Positions 1 through 7,814 of a stretch of DNA of 60,379 nt are shown here, in pieces. The notes under the pieces are model-generated. The model worked only from the letters and a program-made list of their open reading frames with translations, was not told where the DNA came from and searched no databases. Both the position numbers and the translations under genes were made by a program. Within the stretch, counting starts at the first letter, position 1. The number at the start of each line of letters is the position of its first letter. The DNA is from an uncultured Clostridium sp. (GTDB lineage Bacteria; Bacillota; Clostridia; Lachnospirales; Lachnospiraceae), in the NCBI GenBank assembly GCA_934438135.1, contig CAKSBP010000021.1, positions 1 through 60,379 of the forward strand, given 5' to 3'.

Positions 1-64
1 AAAAAAATTGACATAAAAAAAGCAGGTTTTACAAGGCCGGCGATAGATTTTTTGAGTATTGAAC

Positions 65-90
65 TGTCAAACTCCCGTGTCAAACTCCCG
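65..90. repeat. Two-copy 13-bp tandem repeat upstream of trmB
   Basis: The 13-mer TGTCAAACTCCCG occurs twice without interruption (65-77 and 78-90), about 35 bp before the trmB -35 box. No further copies adjoin it. The rest of the first 120 bases shows no coding potential or recognised site. The duplication could be replication slippage or a doubled protein-binding site; nothing here decides between these. Confidence 0.8.
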
Positions 91-125
91 AGGAGATTTT
101 ATTTTAATTAAGTTATATTACTGGT

Positions 126-155
126 TTGACAGGATGGATATCTTACACTTATAAT
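126..155 (+). promoter_or_regulatory. SigA-type promoter of trmB
   Basis: TTGACA (126-131) and TATAAT (150-155) are separated by 18 bp. The predicted start of transcription lies near 162, giving a short leader before trmB at 197. Both hexamers match the consensus exactly. Confidence 0.8.
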
Positions 156-196
156 AATGGCATATTCACAGTGACACAGATAAGAGAGGGAAAATC

Positions 197-838
197 ATGA
201 GATTAAGAAATGTAAAAGGTTCCTCAGAAATAATTGCGGCAAATGAATTCGTAGTTCATGAACCGAAAGAGATGAAGGGGAAATGGAAAGAATTTTTTCA
301 GAATGATAATCCGATTCACATAGAGATCGGAATGGGAAAAGGCCAGTTTCTGTTAAAAATGGCAGAGCTTAACCCAGATATAAACTATATTGGAATTGAA
401 ATGTATGACAGTGTTTTAGTCCGTGCAATCGAAAAAAGAGAGAAGGCAGAGATAGAAATATCTAATCTGTTTTATATTCGGATGAATGCAGAAACCATTA
501 CTGAAGTATTTGAAAGGGATGAAGTAGACCGCATTTATCTGAATTTCTCAGATCCTTGGCCAAAAGACAGACATTCCAAGAGAAGATTGACATCCAGACA
601 GTTCCTGGATCGTTATGCTCAGTTTTTAAAGCCAGAAGGTGTTATTATGTTTAAAACAGATAACAGGGGATTATTTGATTTCTCTTTAGAGGAAGTAAAA
701 GAAACAAAATGGGAGTTTGTAAATTATACATTTGATTTACACCATAGTGAATATAATGAAGGAAATGTCATGACAGAATATGAGCAGAAATTCTCTTCTA
801 TGGGACAGCCTATCTACCGCATGGTGATTAAGCATTAA
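197..838 (+). CDS. trmB: tRNA (guanine-N7-)-methyltransferase TrmB
   Basis: Transfers a methyl group from S-adenosylmethionine to N7 of G46 in the variable loop of tRNAs; a cytosolic enzyme. The 213-aa product has the TrmB features in order: the SAM-binding loop EIGMGKGQF (43-51), the acidic motif after beta-4 (about 66-71), the signature NFSDPWPKDRHSKRRL (116-131) that positions tRNA, and the C-terminal TEYEQKF (193-199). The length is normal for the family. The ATG at 197 follows a GAGAGGGAAAATC ribosome site. It is transcribed from its own consensus promoter and followed closely by a small ORF on the same strand. Confidence 0.96.
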   Translation: MRLRNVKGSSEIIAANEFVVHEPKEMKGKWKEFFQNDNPIHIEIGMGKGQFLLKMAELNPDINYIGIEMYDSVLVRAIEKREKAEIEISNLFYIRMNAETITEVFERDEVDRIYLNFSDPWPKDRHSKRRLTSRQFLDRYAQFLKPEGVIMFKTDNRGLFDFSLEEVKETKWEFVNYTFDLHHSEYNEGNVMTEYEQKFSSMGQPIYRMVIKH

Positions 839-908
839 TTTTTGATATAGAAGCTGGAATAAAGAACTTTGGATGAAAATAGACTGAATAAAAAAGGGGT
901 TCTTAATC

Positions 909-1067
909 TTGAAACTATCTGTAAAGCAGAGAATTGCCAAAGTAACCGGCAGCCATATGGAGATTGATAAAAAATTTATGGATATGAAAAAATCTTGGGA
1001 TGAGGTGGATAAGTTATTAGAGTCAACATCCAAGAAGAATAAAAAAGGTAAGAAAAAGAAAAAATAA
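909..1067 (+). CDS. Small Lys-rich protein (52 aa), function unknown
   Basis: A 52-codon frame starting with TTG at 909 lies between trmB and trxA. A GGGG ribosome-binding sequence (896-899) sits 9 bases before it, and an in-frame stop just upstream (885-887) leaves TTG as the only start. The product begins MKLSVKQRIAKVTGSHMEID, continues with an amphipathic helix-like stretch, and ends in a lysine tail (KKNKKGKKKKK). That basic tail suggests RNA or nucleic-acid contact, but this is inference. I do not recognise a family. Support for its being a gene is the ribosome site, the frame filling the whole gap, and its position in a co-directional run; the composition could also mislead. Confidence 0.55.
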   Translation: MKLSVKQRIAKVTGSHMEIDKKFMDMKKSWDEVDKLLESTSKKNKKGKKKKK

Positions 1068-1117
1068 GAAAATGCGTAAACTATATTTTATAGGTTACGA
1101 ATGAAGGAGGAATTTCC

Positions 1118-1435
1118 ATGGAAATGAAATTTACACAGGAAAATTTTGATGCAGAAGTATTAAATGGAGGAAGTCTTGCAGTTGTTGACTTCTACGCAGA
1201 CTGGTGTGCACCTTGTAAAATGATGGCACCAGTAATTGAAGAACTTGCAAAAAAATACAGTGGTCAGGTGAAAATTGGAAAGCTGAATGTAGATGATAAT
1301 TCACAAATTGCTGCAAAATACAGAGTAATGTCTATTCCAACGATTATGTTCTTTAAAAACGGTGAAGCAGTGGAAACATTTGTTGGCGTTCAGAAGAAAG
1401 AAGAATTGGAAGCGAAAATTGAGCAGTATAAATAA
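1118..1435 (+). CDS. trxA: Thioredoxin
   Basis: Small cytosolic disulfide reductase that recycles through thioredoxin reductase and keeps protein thiols reduced. The 105-aa protein is a single thioredoxin fold with the redox motif WCAPC (29-33), close to the usual WCGPC but with Ala in place of Gly, and the conserved cis-proline loop SIPT (72-75). ATG at 1118 follows AGGAGG; a second ATG two codons later is possible. The stop codon lies in the stem of a bidirectional terminator shared with the convergent AI-2E transporter. No thioredoxin reductase gene is nearby. Confidence 0.95.
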   Translation: MEMKFTQENFDAEVLNGGSLAVVDFYADWCAPCKMMAPVIEELAKKYSGQVKIGKLNVDDNSQIAAKYRVMSIPTIMFFKNGEAVETFVGVQKKEELEAKIEQYK

Positions 1436-1478
1436 GAAAAAGCTGTGGCATTGTATAAAATGCCACAGCTTTTTCTTA
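1433..1478. terminator. Bidirectional terminator between trxA and AI-2E transporter
   Basis: A perfect 18-bp stem (1433-1450 with 1461-1478) surrounds a 10-base loop and has A-tracts and T-tracts on its flanks, so it works for both strands. The stop codons of both convergent genes are part of the stem. Confidence 0.9.
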
Positions 1479-2684
1479 TAAATTTGTAATATTCTTGCTT
1501 TTTAACTTCCGATTTAGGAACTGGTTTAATAAAAATGCAATAACTGCAACAACTGGTACGCCTAAAAACATGCCGATTACACCAAAGTAGGCACCGCCTA
1601 CGGTAATGGCAAAGATAACCCAGATTGGTTTTAATCCGGTAGATTCACCTAAAATCTTTGGTCCTAGATACAATCCGTCGAACTGCTGTAAAACCAGAAT
1701 CATAACGGTAAAAATCACTGCCTGAATGGGATGAATCAGCAGATAAATGATAATGCCGGGAACAGCACCGATAAATGGTCCGAAATATGGAATCATATTT
1801 GTAATTCCGACAATGGTACTTAATAGGATGCCATAAGGCAGTTTTAAAATCAGCATAAGTATAAAGCATAGAACACCGATAATCAGGGAATCAATTAATT
1901 TTCCAACGATAAATCCACTGAAAATATTATTGCATTCGGCAGCTGTTTTTACGATATACGCAGAACGTTCCTTGCTGAAAATAGCGTAAACCAATCGCTT
2001 CACATTTCGAATTAACATTTCCTTATCATATAAGAGGTAGGCAGAGATAACAAGGGAAAGTATAATGTTAATGAGTGTGCGTACAATGGAAACGGAAATA
2101 TTATAAATAAGTGGAAATACATTGGTAACCAAGTTTGTCCCATAGTCAATCAGCTGAGGCTTCAGTTCATTGATTCGTTCCTGAAGCATATACAGATCCA
2201 GATTTGGATAGCGTTCCTGAAGATTACTAATGTAATCGTAAGCCACATTAAACATAGCAGGAATGTTTTCCGTTAAGTCCTGGATACTTGTGATAAACTG
2301 TGGAATTACATAAATAAGAATAATGACGATAATTCCAAAGAAAATCAAGTAGGAAAGAAGCAGGGATAATGCTTTGGCTGTTATATGTTTCTTAGCTGAT
2401 TTACTCTTAGCGAGAACTTTATCCAGCAGAAATTTATTTATGGAGTTCATCAGCGGATTTAAAATGAAGGCAATAAAAAAGCCTATAAAAAATGGAGACA
2501 AAATGCGGATAACATTTTGTATAGAGGTCTTTGTCAAAGACCAGTTTATAATAGAATAGATAATAATGGTGCCCAATGCAATGACGCAAAGCGCATAAAT
2601 ACTAATTGAAAAGTACCGTACATTGGACTGGAACCACACCTTTTTCTCTTTCGGTGTGCCGTCTTTTGGGGGATTGTGATTCAT
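1476..2684 (-). CDS. AI-2E family transporter (YtvI/PerM type membrane protein)
   Basis: The 402-aa polytopic membrane protein belongs to the AI-2E transporter family (PF01594), whose members include exporters of quorum-sensing signal and Na+/H+ antiporters; the substrate here cannot be told. The N-terminus has paired hydrophobic helices (about 24-48 and 62-82), followed by further helices near 103-125 and a soluble central segment (about 125-190). The C-terminal block holds the family signature LPYGILLSTIVGITNMIPYF and GPFIGAVPG, followed by hydrophobic helices and the conserved GPKILGESTGLKPIWVI. Length fits the family. It has its own minus-strand promoter (2728-2756). Confidence 0.88.
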   Translation of the reverse strand: MNHNPPKDGTPKEKKVWFQSNVRYFSISIYALCVIALGTIIIYSIINWSLTKTSIQNVIRILSPFFIGFFIAFILNPLMNSINKFLLDKVLAKSKSAKKHITAKALSLLLSYLIFFGIIVIILIYVIPQFITSIQDLTENIPAMFNVAYDYISNLQERYPNLDLYMLQERINELKPQLIDYGTNLVTNVFPLIYNISVSIVRTLINIILSLVISAYLLYDKEMLIRNVKRLVYAIFSKERSAYIVKTAAECNNIFSGFIVGKLIDSLIIGVLCFILMLILKLPYGILLSTIVGITNMIPYFGPFIGAVPGIIIYLLIHPIQAVIFTVMILVLQQFDGLYLGPKILGESTGLKPIWVIFAITVGGAYFGVIGMFLGVPVVAVIAFLLNQFLNRKLKSKNITNL

Positions 2685-2727
2685 TCTATTTACCTTATCC
2701 TTTCAAAATACGTTACATGATACTATT

Positions 2728-2756
2728 ATTATAGCTAGTTTCTTACATGAATTCAA
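2728..2756 (-). promoter_or_regulatory. Promoter of the AI-2E transporter gene
   Basis: On the minus strand, TTGAAT (2756-2751) and TATAAT (2733-2728) are separated by 17 bp, placing the transcript start about 40 bp before the transporter ATG. Confidence 0.65.
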
Positions 2757-2805
2757 TAAATATAAAAGAAATCAAAAGAAAATCGAAAAAAATTCAAAAA
2801 AGTAC

Positions 2806-2834
2806 TTGCATTTCGACAGAACATCATATATAAT
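2806..2834 (+). promoter_or_regulatory. Promoter of tRNA-Lys
   Basis: TTGCAT (2806-2811), a 17-bp spacer and TATAAT (2829-2834). It lies about 60 bp before the mature tRNA, which leaves a short 5' extension for RNase P. Confidence 0.75.
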
Positions 2835-2897
2835 AGTCCTTGCGTTGAGGCGATAGTAATTAAGCGGCAACATAGAGCAATAATAATTAAATAATAT

Positions 2898-2970
2898 GCG
2901 CTTCTAGCTCAGTTGGTAGAGCACCTGACTCTTAATCAGGGTGTCCAGGGTTCGAACCCCTGGAGGCGCA
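2898..2970 (+). tRNA. tRNA-Lys (anticodon CTT)
   Basis: The 73-nt cloverleaf is complete. The acceptor stem GCGCTTC pairs with GAGGCGC and the discriminator is A. The D-arm is TAGCTCAGTTGGTAGAGCA, the anticodon stem CCTGA/TCAGG encloses CTCTTAA with CTT at positions 34-36, and the T-arm is CAGGGTTCGAACCCCTG. CCA is not encoded. The gene stands alone, and a restriction-modification pair starts 157 bp downstream. No clear terminator follows it. Confidence 0.97.
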
Positions 2971-3127
2971 CTTGAAGGTCCTTGTTTGGCGAACATATGA
3001 GTCGTTGGGTAAGGGCTTTTTGCTTGTCCGAAAATGCCTGAAACATAATAAAATCTAAGATACATACCTTTTCCAAAGATTGTGGTATAATATGAAACGC
3101 ATGAGTTAAGTTGACGGAGGAAAGAAC

Positions 3128-3970
3128 ATGAGTAAAGATCCTTTTGTTTCACCGGCTGTAAAGTGGGTGGGAGGAAAAAGACAATTATTAAAAGAAATCA
3201 ATCCCTTAATCCCAGAAGAGTTTACAACCTATTATGAACCGTTTCTTGGGGGTGGTGCTGTTTTATTTGATTTACAGCCACAAAAGGCGGTCATAAATGA
3301 TGCAAATGAGGAATTAATTAATGTATATACTACAATTCGGGACAATTGTGAGGAACTGATTGAATTATTAGTGGAACATGATAAAAATAACACGGCAGAA
3401 TATTATTATGAAATCCGTGGATATGATAGAACAAGTAAATATGATGATATGAGCAGTGTGGAGAAGGCAGCGAGAATCCTGTATTTAAATAAGACATGTT
3501 ATAACGGTCTATTTCGTGTCAATCAGGCAGGGCAGTTTAATTCTCCTTATGGAAAGTATAAAAACCCTAATATTATCAATGCGGAAACTTTACGGGCGAT
3601 TCATCAGTATTTTAATAAATCTGGAATTAAGATTATGAGCGGAGATTACAAAGACTGTATTAAGACAGCAAGAAAAGGTGCGTTTGTTTATTTGGATCCT
3701 CCATATCATCCAATTTCTTATTCCAGTTCGTTTACGGGCTACACCAATAATGGATTTGGAGTAGTACAGCAGCAGGAATTAAAAGCTCAGTGCGATAAAT
3801 TAAATAAGAAGGGTGTAAATTTTCTTCTTTCCAACTCTTACTGTGATTTTATTTTAGATTTGTATGAAGGTTACAATATTAAAACGGTAGCAGCAAAACG
3901 TGCGATTAATTCAAAAGCTAATAAGCGAGGAGAAATAGAGGAGGTTCTTATCGCTAATTATGAAATCTAA
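3128..3970 (+). CDS. DNA adenine methylase (Dam / M.DpnII-like), modification half of R-M system
   Basis: N6-adenine DNA methyltransferase of the alpha (D12) class. Motifs in order: KWVGGKRQL (12-20), the SAM loop EPFLGGGAVLF (37-47), INDAN (56-60), NKTCYNGLFRVN with GQFN (121-138), and catalytic DPPY (190-193). The CYNGLFRVN block and overall order match Dam and the DpnII/MboI methylases, which modify GATC, so GATC specificity is a reasonable inference but not shown. The gene overlaps the start of the nuclease gene by 11 bp, so the two are translated as a pair. AGGAGGAAAG precedes the ATG, and a TATAAT box (3086-3091) lies just upstream. No controller gene is present. Confidence 0.92.
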   Translation: MSKDPFVSPAVKWVGGKRQLLKEINPLIPEEFTTYYEPFLGGGAVLFDLQPQKAVINDANEELINVYTTIRDNCEELIELLVEHDKNNTAEYYYEIRGYDRTSKYDDMSSVEKAARILYLNKTCYNGLFRVNQAGQFNSPYGKYKNPNIINAETLRAIHQYFNKSGIKIMSGDYKDCIKTARKGAFVYLDPPYHPISYSSSFTGYTNNGFGVVQQQELKAQCDKLNKKGVNFLLSNSYCDFILDLYEGYNIKTVAAKRAINSKANKRGEIEEVLIANYEI

Positions 3971-5291
3971 TGGAGATATTCGTCAGGAGAAAGCTGCGCA
4001 GGGAAATCTGACATTAAATGATGCTGCGTGGAAGAAGCTTTTTGAAAAATATGAAATTAAAAAACATGTGGAAAATGAAGGGATATTTAAAATAACGGCA
4101 AATCAGATTAAGGAATTCAGGGAACCAAGGCTGATGACAAAATTTGATACGAAGGAATCCCTTCCTGCCAGCTTTGGAACGGGGAATGGAAAGAAAATGT
4201 CCATTCTTCCAGATTCCAGAGGAAGTTATGTGATTGGATATTTTGATACGTATAAGGAACTTCCGGAAATGGCATCGTCTATTAAACACGTTGATTTTCC
4301 AGATTATCTTCAGACGATTCGTCGGCAGGAGATAAACAGCGAAGCAAATGTTATCAATGTGTTGGGCGTGACAAACATTCTTGAAAATTTTTTAGAGGAA
4401 GGGAAGTTTGTGCAGACTATCAGCGGAAGAATGAAGTCTGGTGTGTTTGATTTTCAGATTGCAGATATTAAAACACAGCGGTACCATAGCATTTCCGTGA
4501 AAAATGCACAAATTGAGATTGATGCTGGATTTGAAAATCATGATTGTGTGGTATTGATGGAAGCGAAGAATGTCGTGCACAAAGATTTTATTGTGCGGCA
4601 GCTTTATTATCCATACCGGCTTTGGAAGGAACAGATAAACAAATGGATTCGACCGGTTTTTATGGTTTACAGCAATAATATTTTCCGGCTTTTAGAGTAT
4701 GAATTTAAAGATTCCAATGAATACAGTTCCATTTCTTTCGTAAGGCAGAAAAATTATAGTTTTGAAGATGTAGATATTAAAGAAGAAGACCTTCTGGAAG
4801 CATTCCATGCAACAAAAGTACAGCCGGAACCGCCAAAGATTCCATTTATTCAAGCAAATAGTTTTCATACCGTAATTTCCCTTTTGGAGTTAGTAAAAGA
4901 AGAACCAAAATCCACACCGATGCTTTCTGAACTGATTGGATTTGCAGAACGGCAGGGAGATTATTATTACAATGCAGCGAGGTATCTTGGACTGACGGAG
5001 AAGTTCAAGGATGCAGATGGTGTTGTAAAAGTGCGTCTATCCCTAGAGGGAGAGCGTGTGATGGCACTTCCTTATAAGCAGAGGCAGATTGCTTATATTG
5101 AAAAAATGTTTCAGCATGAAATTTTTCGTCAGTCATTTTGGAATTCACTGGAACATGGAAGACAGATTGACAAGAACTGGATTGCATCAAAAGTGCGGGA
5201 ATTAAGGCTTTGTCCGGAAGGTACTATTGAACGGAGAACATCTTCTGTACAGGGATGGCTTAGATGGATTTTTGCCAGCGTGAATGAATAA
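3960..5291 (+). CDS. Type II restriction endonuclease, PD-(D/E)XK family
   Basis: The 443-aa product is encoded directly after, and overlapping, a DNA adenine methylase. The catalytic signature is visible: IEID ending at Asp188, then a short loop and VVLMEAK with Glu201 and Lys203, which is the ID-x(12)-ExK form of the PD-(D/E)XK fold. The conserved QIEIDAG context (184-190) is typical of restriction enzymes. The N-terminal 120 residues may be a DNA-recognition part. The C-terminus (about 310-443, including YYYNAARYLGLTEKF and RLSLEGERVM) resembles a winged-helix domain. Cognate to the upstream methylase; target probably the same site. It does not look like the short DpnII or MboI nucleases, so it is a different nuclease paired with a Dam-like methylase. 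Confidence 0.82.
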   Translation: MKSNGDIRQEKAAQGNLTLNDAAWKKLFEKYEIKKHVENEGIFKITANQIKEFREPRLMTKFDTKESLPASFGTGNGKKMSILPDSRGSYVIGYFDTYKELPEMASSIKHVDFPDYLQTIRRQEINSEANVINVLGVTNILENFLEEGKFVQTISGRMKSGVFDFQIADIKTQRYHSISVKNAQIEIDAGFENHDCVVLMEAKNVVHKDFIVRQLYYPYRLWKEQINKWIRPVFMVYSNNIFRLLEYEFKDSNEYSSISFVRQKNYSFEDVDIKEEDLLEAFHATKVQPEPPKIPFIQANSFHTVISLLELVKEEPKSTPMLSELIGFAERQGDYYYNAARYLGLTEKFKDADGVVKVRLSLEGERVMALPYKQRQIAYIEKMFQHEIFRQSFWNSLEHGRQIDKNWIASKVRELRLCPEGTIERRTSSVQGWLRWIFASVNE

Positions 5292-5295
5292 AACA

Positions 5296-5341
5296 AAAGA
5301 AGGATATTTTGACTTTATAAGGCGGAATATCCTTCTTTTTT
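5296..5341 (+). terminator. Terminator of the restriction-modification operon
   Basis: A 14-bp stem AAAAGAAGGATATT / AATATCCTTCTTTT (5296-5309 and 5326-5339) is followed by a T-run. Confidence 0.85.
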
Positions 5342-5422
5342 TGTCTGACACAGCCACTGTTTCTACTGTTTATTCCTTTTCTTTATGATATAATAAATTT
5401 GTTTAAGGATCAGGAGGATATC

Positions 5423-6325
5423 ATGGAATTTATTGAAGTGAAGCAAATTGTAAATCCAACCAGTGATGCGTACTGGTTTGGGACAGATTATACAATGAAT
5501 GTATATAGAGGATGCTGTCATGGCTGTATTTACTGTGACAGCCGCAGCAGATGTTATAATGTAAATGAATTTGATAAAATAAAAATAAAACAAAATGCAC
5601 TGGAAATCATTCAAAGTGATTTGAGAAAGAAAAACAAAAAAGGGATTATCGGCACAGGTTCTATGAGTGATCCATATAATCCATTGGAACAGGAGCTAAG
5701 GCTTACAAGAGGAGCTCTGGAGTTAGTGGATGAGTATGGTTTTGGAATTTTTATTGCAACTAAAGGAAAACTTTTGATGCGTGACGTTGACATTTTGAAA
5801 AGAATTAAGAAACATTCGCCGGTTATTTGTGCAGTTACCATTACGTGTGCAGATGATGGAATGTCAAAGAAAATCGAGCCAAATGCACCATCTTCGTCGG
5901 AACGTTTTCAGATTTTAAGGAAATTATGGGACGAAGGAATTTACTGTGGTGTGCTGCTAGGTCCGATACTTCCGTATATTACCGATTCCATCCAGAATAT
6001 TTTACAGGTAGTGCAGAAAGCCCATGAGGCAGGAGCATCCTTTGTTTATCCGACCTTTGGAGTGACTCTTCGGGATAATCAGAGAAACTATTTTTACGAT
6101 AAATTAGATCAGAAGTTTCCTGGAATAAAAGAAAATTATATCAGAGATTATGGGGATACTTACTATTGCAGTATCAAGGATTTTAATTCTGTATATGACA
6201 GTTTTAAAAATGAATGCGGTAAATATGGTTTGCTTCATAATATGCAGCAGATTACGTCTGCGGCAAAACGAAATTATGAGTTTGACCAGTTATCGTTTCT
6301 GGATCACATTGATTTGGAAGAATAG
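5423..6325 (+). CDS. Radical SAM protein (SPL/Rv2578c-like)
   Basis: A 300-aa radical SAM enzyme. The iron-sulfur cluster motif is C31-x3-C35-x2-C38 in YRGCCHGCIYC, followed by the SAM-contacting GTGSMSDPYNPLE. This arrangement, with a YWFG/YRGC start and CDSRS after the cluster, is shared with spore photoproduct lyase-related and archaeal radical SAM proteins of unknown substrate. The length is slightly short for SplB, and the C-terminal Cys of the lyase is not clear, so I do not call it a photolyase. The ATG at 5423 is chosen over one 24 bases upstream because AGGAGG lies 5 bases before it. A TATAAT box lies at 5389-5394. Confidence 0.85.
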   Translation: MEFIEVKQIVNPTSDAYWFGTDYTMNVYRGCCHGCIYCDSRSRCYNVNEFDKIKIKQNALEIIQSDLRKKNKKGIIGTGSMSDPYNPLEQELRLTRGALELVDEYGFGIFIATKGKLLMRDVDILKRIKKHSPVICAVTITCADDGMSKKIEPNAPSSSERFQILRKLWDEGIYCGVLLGPILPYITDSIQNILQVVQKAHEAGASFVYPTFGVTLRDNQRNYFYDKLDQKFPGIKENYIRDYGDTYYCSIKDFNSVYDSFKNECGKYGLLHNMQQITSAAKRNYEFDQLSFLDHIDLEE

Positions 6326-6333
6326 GAGGAAGT

Positions 6334-6849
6334 ATGATTCATGTGTATTATGGAGACGGAAAAGGAAAAACATCCGCTTCCACAGGTCTGGCAGTAAGAG
6401 CTGCTGGCAGAGGAATGAAAGTATTTATGGTGAGATTTATGAAGACGGATGATTCTGGAGAGGTGTTAGTGTTAAAAGGCATTGAAAACATTATAATGTA
6501 TCCTTGTCTGAAATCTTTTGGATTTACCTTTCAGATGACTCCGGAACAGAAAGAAGAAGCGAAACAATATTATACCGAAGTATTCCGCAAAGTTACATCA
6601 GAAGAAAATATAAAAGAATATGATATGATTGTTATGGATGAAATTAATGTAGTCTGTCATTATGGATTTGTAGCAATTGAAGAAGTTGTGGAATTTTTGA
6701 ACCGGTCAGGAAAAGAGAAGGAAATTGTCATGACGGGAAGATATGCACCAGAAGAGCTTAGAGAAAGGGCAGACTATGTCACCGAATTGAGAAAAGAAAA
6801 GCATCCTTTTGACATGGGCGTAAATGCAAGAAAGGGTATTGAATATTAA
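6334..6849 (+). CDS. cobO: Corrinoid adenosyltransferase (CobA/CobO/BtuR type)
   Basis: ATP:co(I)rrinoid adenosyltransferase, which attaches the 5'-deoxyadenosyl group to cob(I)alamin or its precursors. The 171-aa protein has the P-loop GDGKGKTS (7-14) that binds ATP in the reverse orientation in this family, the phosphate/corrin loop near FMKTDDSGE, VMDEINVV in the Walker B position, and EIVMTGRYAPEEL with a C-terminal HPFDMGVNARKGIEY, all typical of CobA. It starts 8 bp after the radical SAM gene with AGGAGG, so the two are likely co-transcribed. No other cobalamin gene is in the window, which suggests salvage rather than a full pathway locus. Confidence 0.9.
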   Translation: MIHVYYGDGKGKTSASTGLAVRAAGRGMKVFMVRFMKTDDSGEVLVLKGIENIIMYPCLKSFGFTFQMTPEQKEEAKQYYTEVFRKVTSEENIKEYDMIVMDEINVVCHYGFVAIEEVVEFLNRSGKEKEIVMTGRYAPEELRERADYVTELRKEKHPFDMGVNARKGIEY

Positions 6850-6868
6850 CACTGGAAGGGGAAAATGT

Positions 6869-7804
6869 ATGACATACGTAGAGGATCTCAGTAAGGTTTT
6901 GGATGAAGTGGAAAAAGTCCTGATTGGAAAAAGAGAGGTAATTGAACGGGTTATGACCGTTTTTCTGGCAGGGGGACATATTTTAATTGAGGATATTCCA
7001 GGAGTGGGTAAAACAACGCTTGCACTTGCATTTTCGAAGGCTTTGAATTTAAACAGCCGGAGAATGCAGTTTACGCCGGATGTACTGCCTAGTGATGTAA
7101 TTGGCTTTCATATCCTGAATAAGGAAAAACAGTTGGAATACAGGCCGGGAGCCATTTTCACCAATATTTTTCTGGCAGATGAAATCAATCGAACCTCCAG
7201 TAAGACCCAGTCGGCACTTTTGGAAGTTATGGAAGAGGGAAATGTTACAGTAGATGGATATACAAGAGAAGTTCCTGAACCGTTTATTGTGATTGCAACT
7301 CAGAATCCGGTTGGTTCTGCCGGAACTCAGAAACTGCCGGAGTCTCAGCTGGATCGTTTTATGGTTAAGCTTACTATGGGATATCCAGATATCAGAAGTG
7401 AAATTAATATTATGAAATCAAAACAAAATGTAAACCCAATGGAACAGGTTCAGTCAGTGCTGCAACAAGGAGAACTTGTGGAAATGAAGGAGCAGGTGGA
7501 GAAAGTTTTTATTCATGATAAGGTTTATGAATACATTGCCAATCTGATTATGGAAACCAGGACAAGCACTCTTTTGGAACTGGGAGTAAGTCCACGAGGA
7601 ACCATTGCACTGGCTTCACTGGCAAAAGCAGATGCCTTTATGCATGGAAGAGAGTTTGTTTTACCGGAAGATGTGGAAAATATATTTGCAGATGTAGTCT
7701 GTCACCGTTTTGTGCTGAATTCGAAGGCAAAACTGGAACATGTAGGAGAACGGCAGATTGCCAAAGATATTCTGAGACGGATACCAGCACCAAGAGTAGG
7801 TTAA
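6869..7804 (+). CDS. MoxR family AAA+ ATPase
   Basis: Cytosolic AAA+ chaperone-like ATPase, 311 aa. Walker A is GVGKTT (45-50), Walker B FLADEINR (101-108), then the sensor-1 region VIATQNPVG and the C-terminal lid with GVSPRGTIAL. In this family such ATPases act on the partner encoded next to them; here a DUF58 protein and a transglutaminase-like membrane protein follow at once, the standard MoxR trio. ATG 6869 is preferred to an in-frame ATG at 6824 because GGAAGGGG precedes it and the upstream one lies inside cobO. Confidence 0.92.
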   Translation: MTYVEDLSKVLDEVEKVLIGKREVIERVMTVFLAGGHILIEDIPGVGKTTLALAFSKALNLNSRRMQFTPDVLPSDVIGFHILNKEKQLEYRPGAIFTNIFLADEINRTSSKTQSALLEVMEEGNVTVDGYTREVPEPFIVIATQNPVGSAGTQKLPESQLDRFMVKLTMGYPDIRSEINIMKSKQNVNPMEQVQSVLQQGELVEMKEQVEKVFIHDKVYEYIANLIMETRTSTLLELGVSPRGTIALASLAKADAFMHGREFVLPEDVENIFADVVCHRFVLNSKAKLEHVGERQIAKDILRRIPAPRVG

Positions 7805-7814
7805 GGAGGTGCAT

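Noticed and set aside
737..1033. 98-codon minus-strand frame over the end of trmB and the small ORF
   Set aside because: No ribosome site, composition typical of an antisense shadow in AT-rich DNA, and it overlaps a certain gene.
2898..5341. tRNA-Lys plus R-M genes as an integrated mobile island
   Set aside because: No integrase, no repeat of the tRNA 3' end after the R-M operon, and no clear compositional border.
5423..6325. Spore photoproduct lyase
   Set aside because: The cluster motif and size are similar, but I could not identify the C-terminal catalytic Cys region of SplB, so only a general radical SAM call is made.
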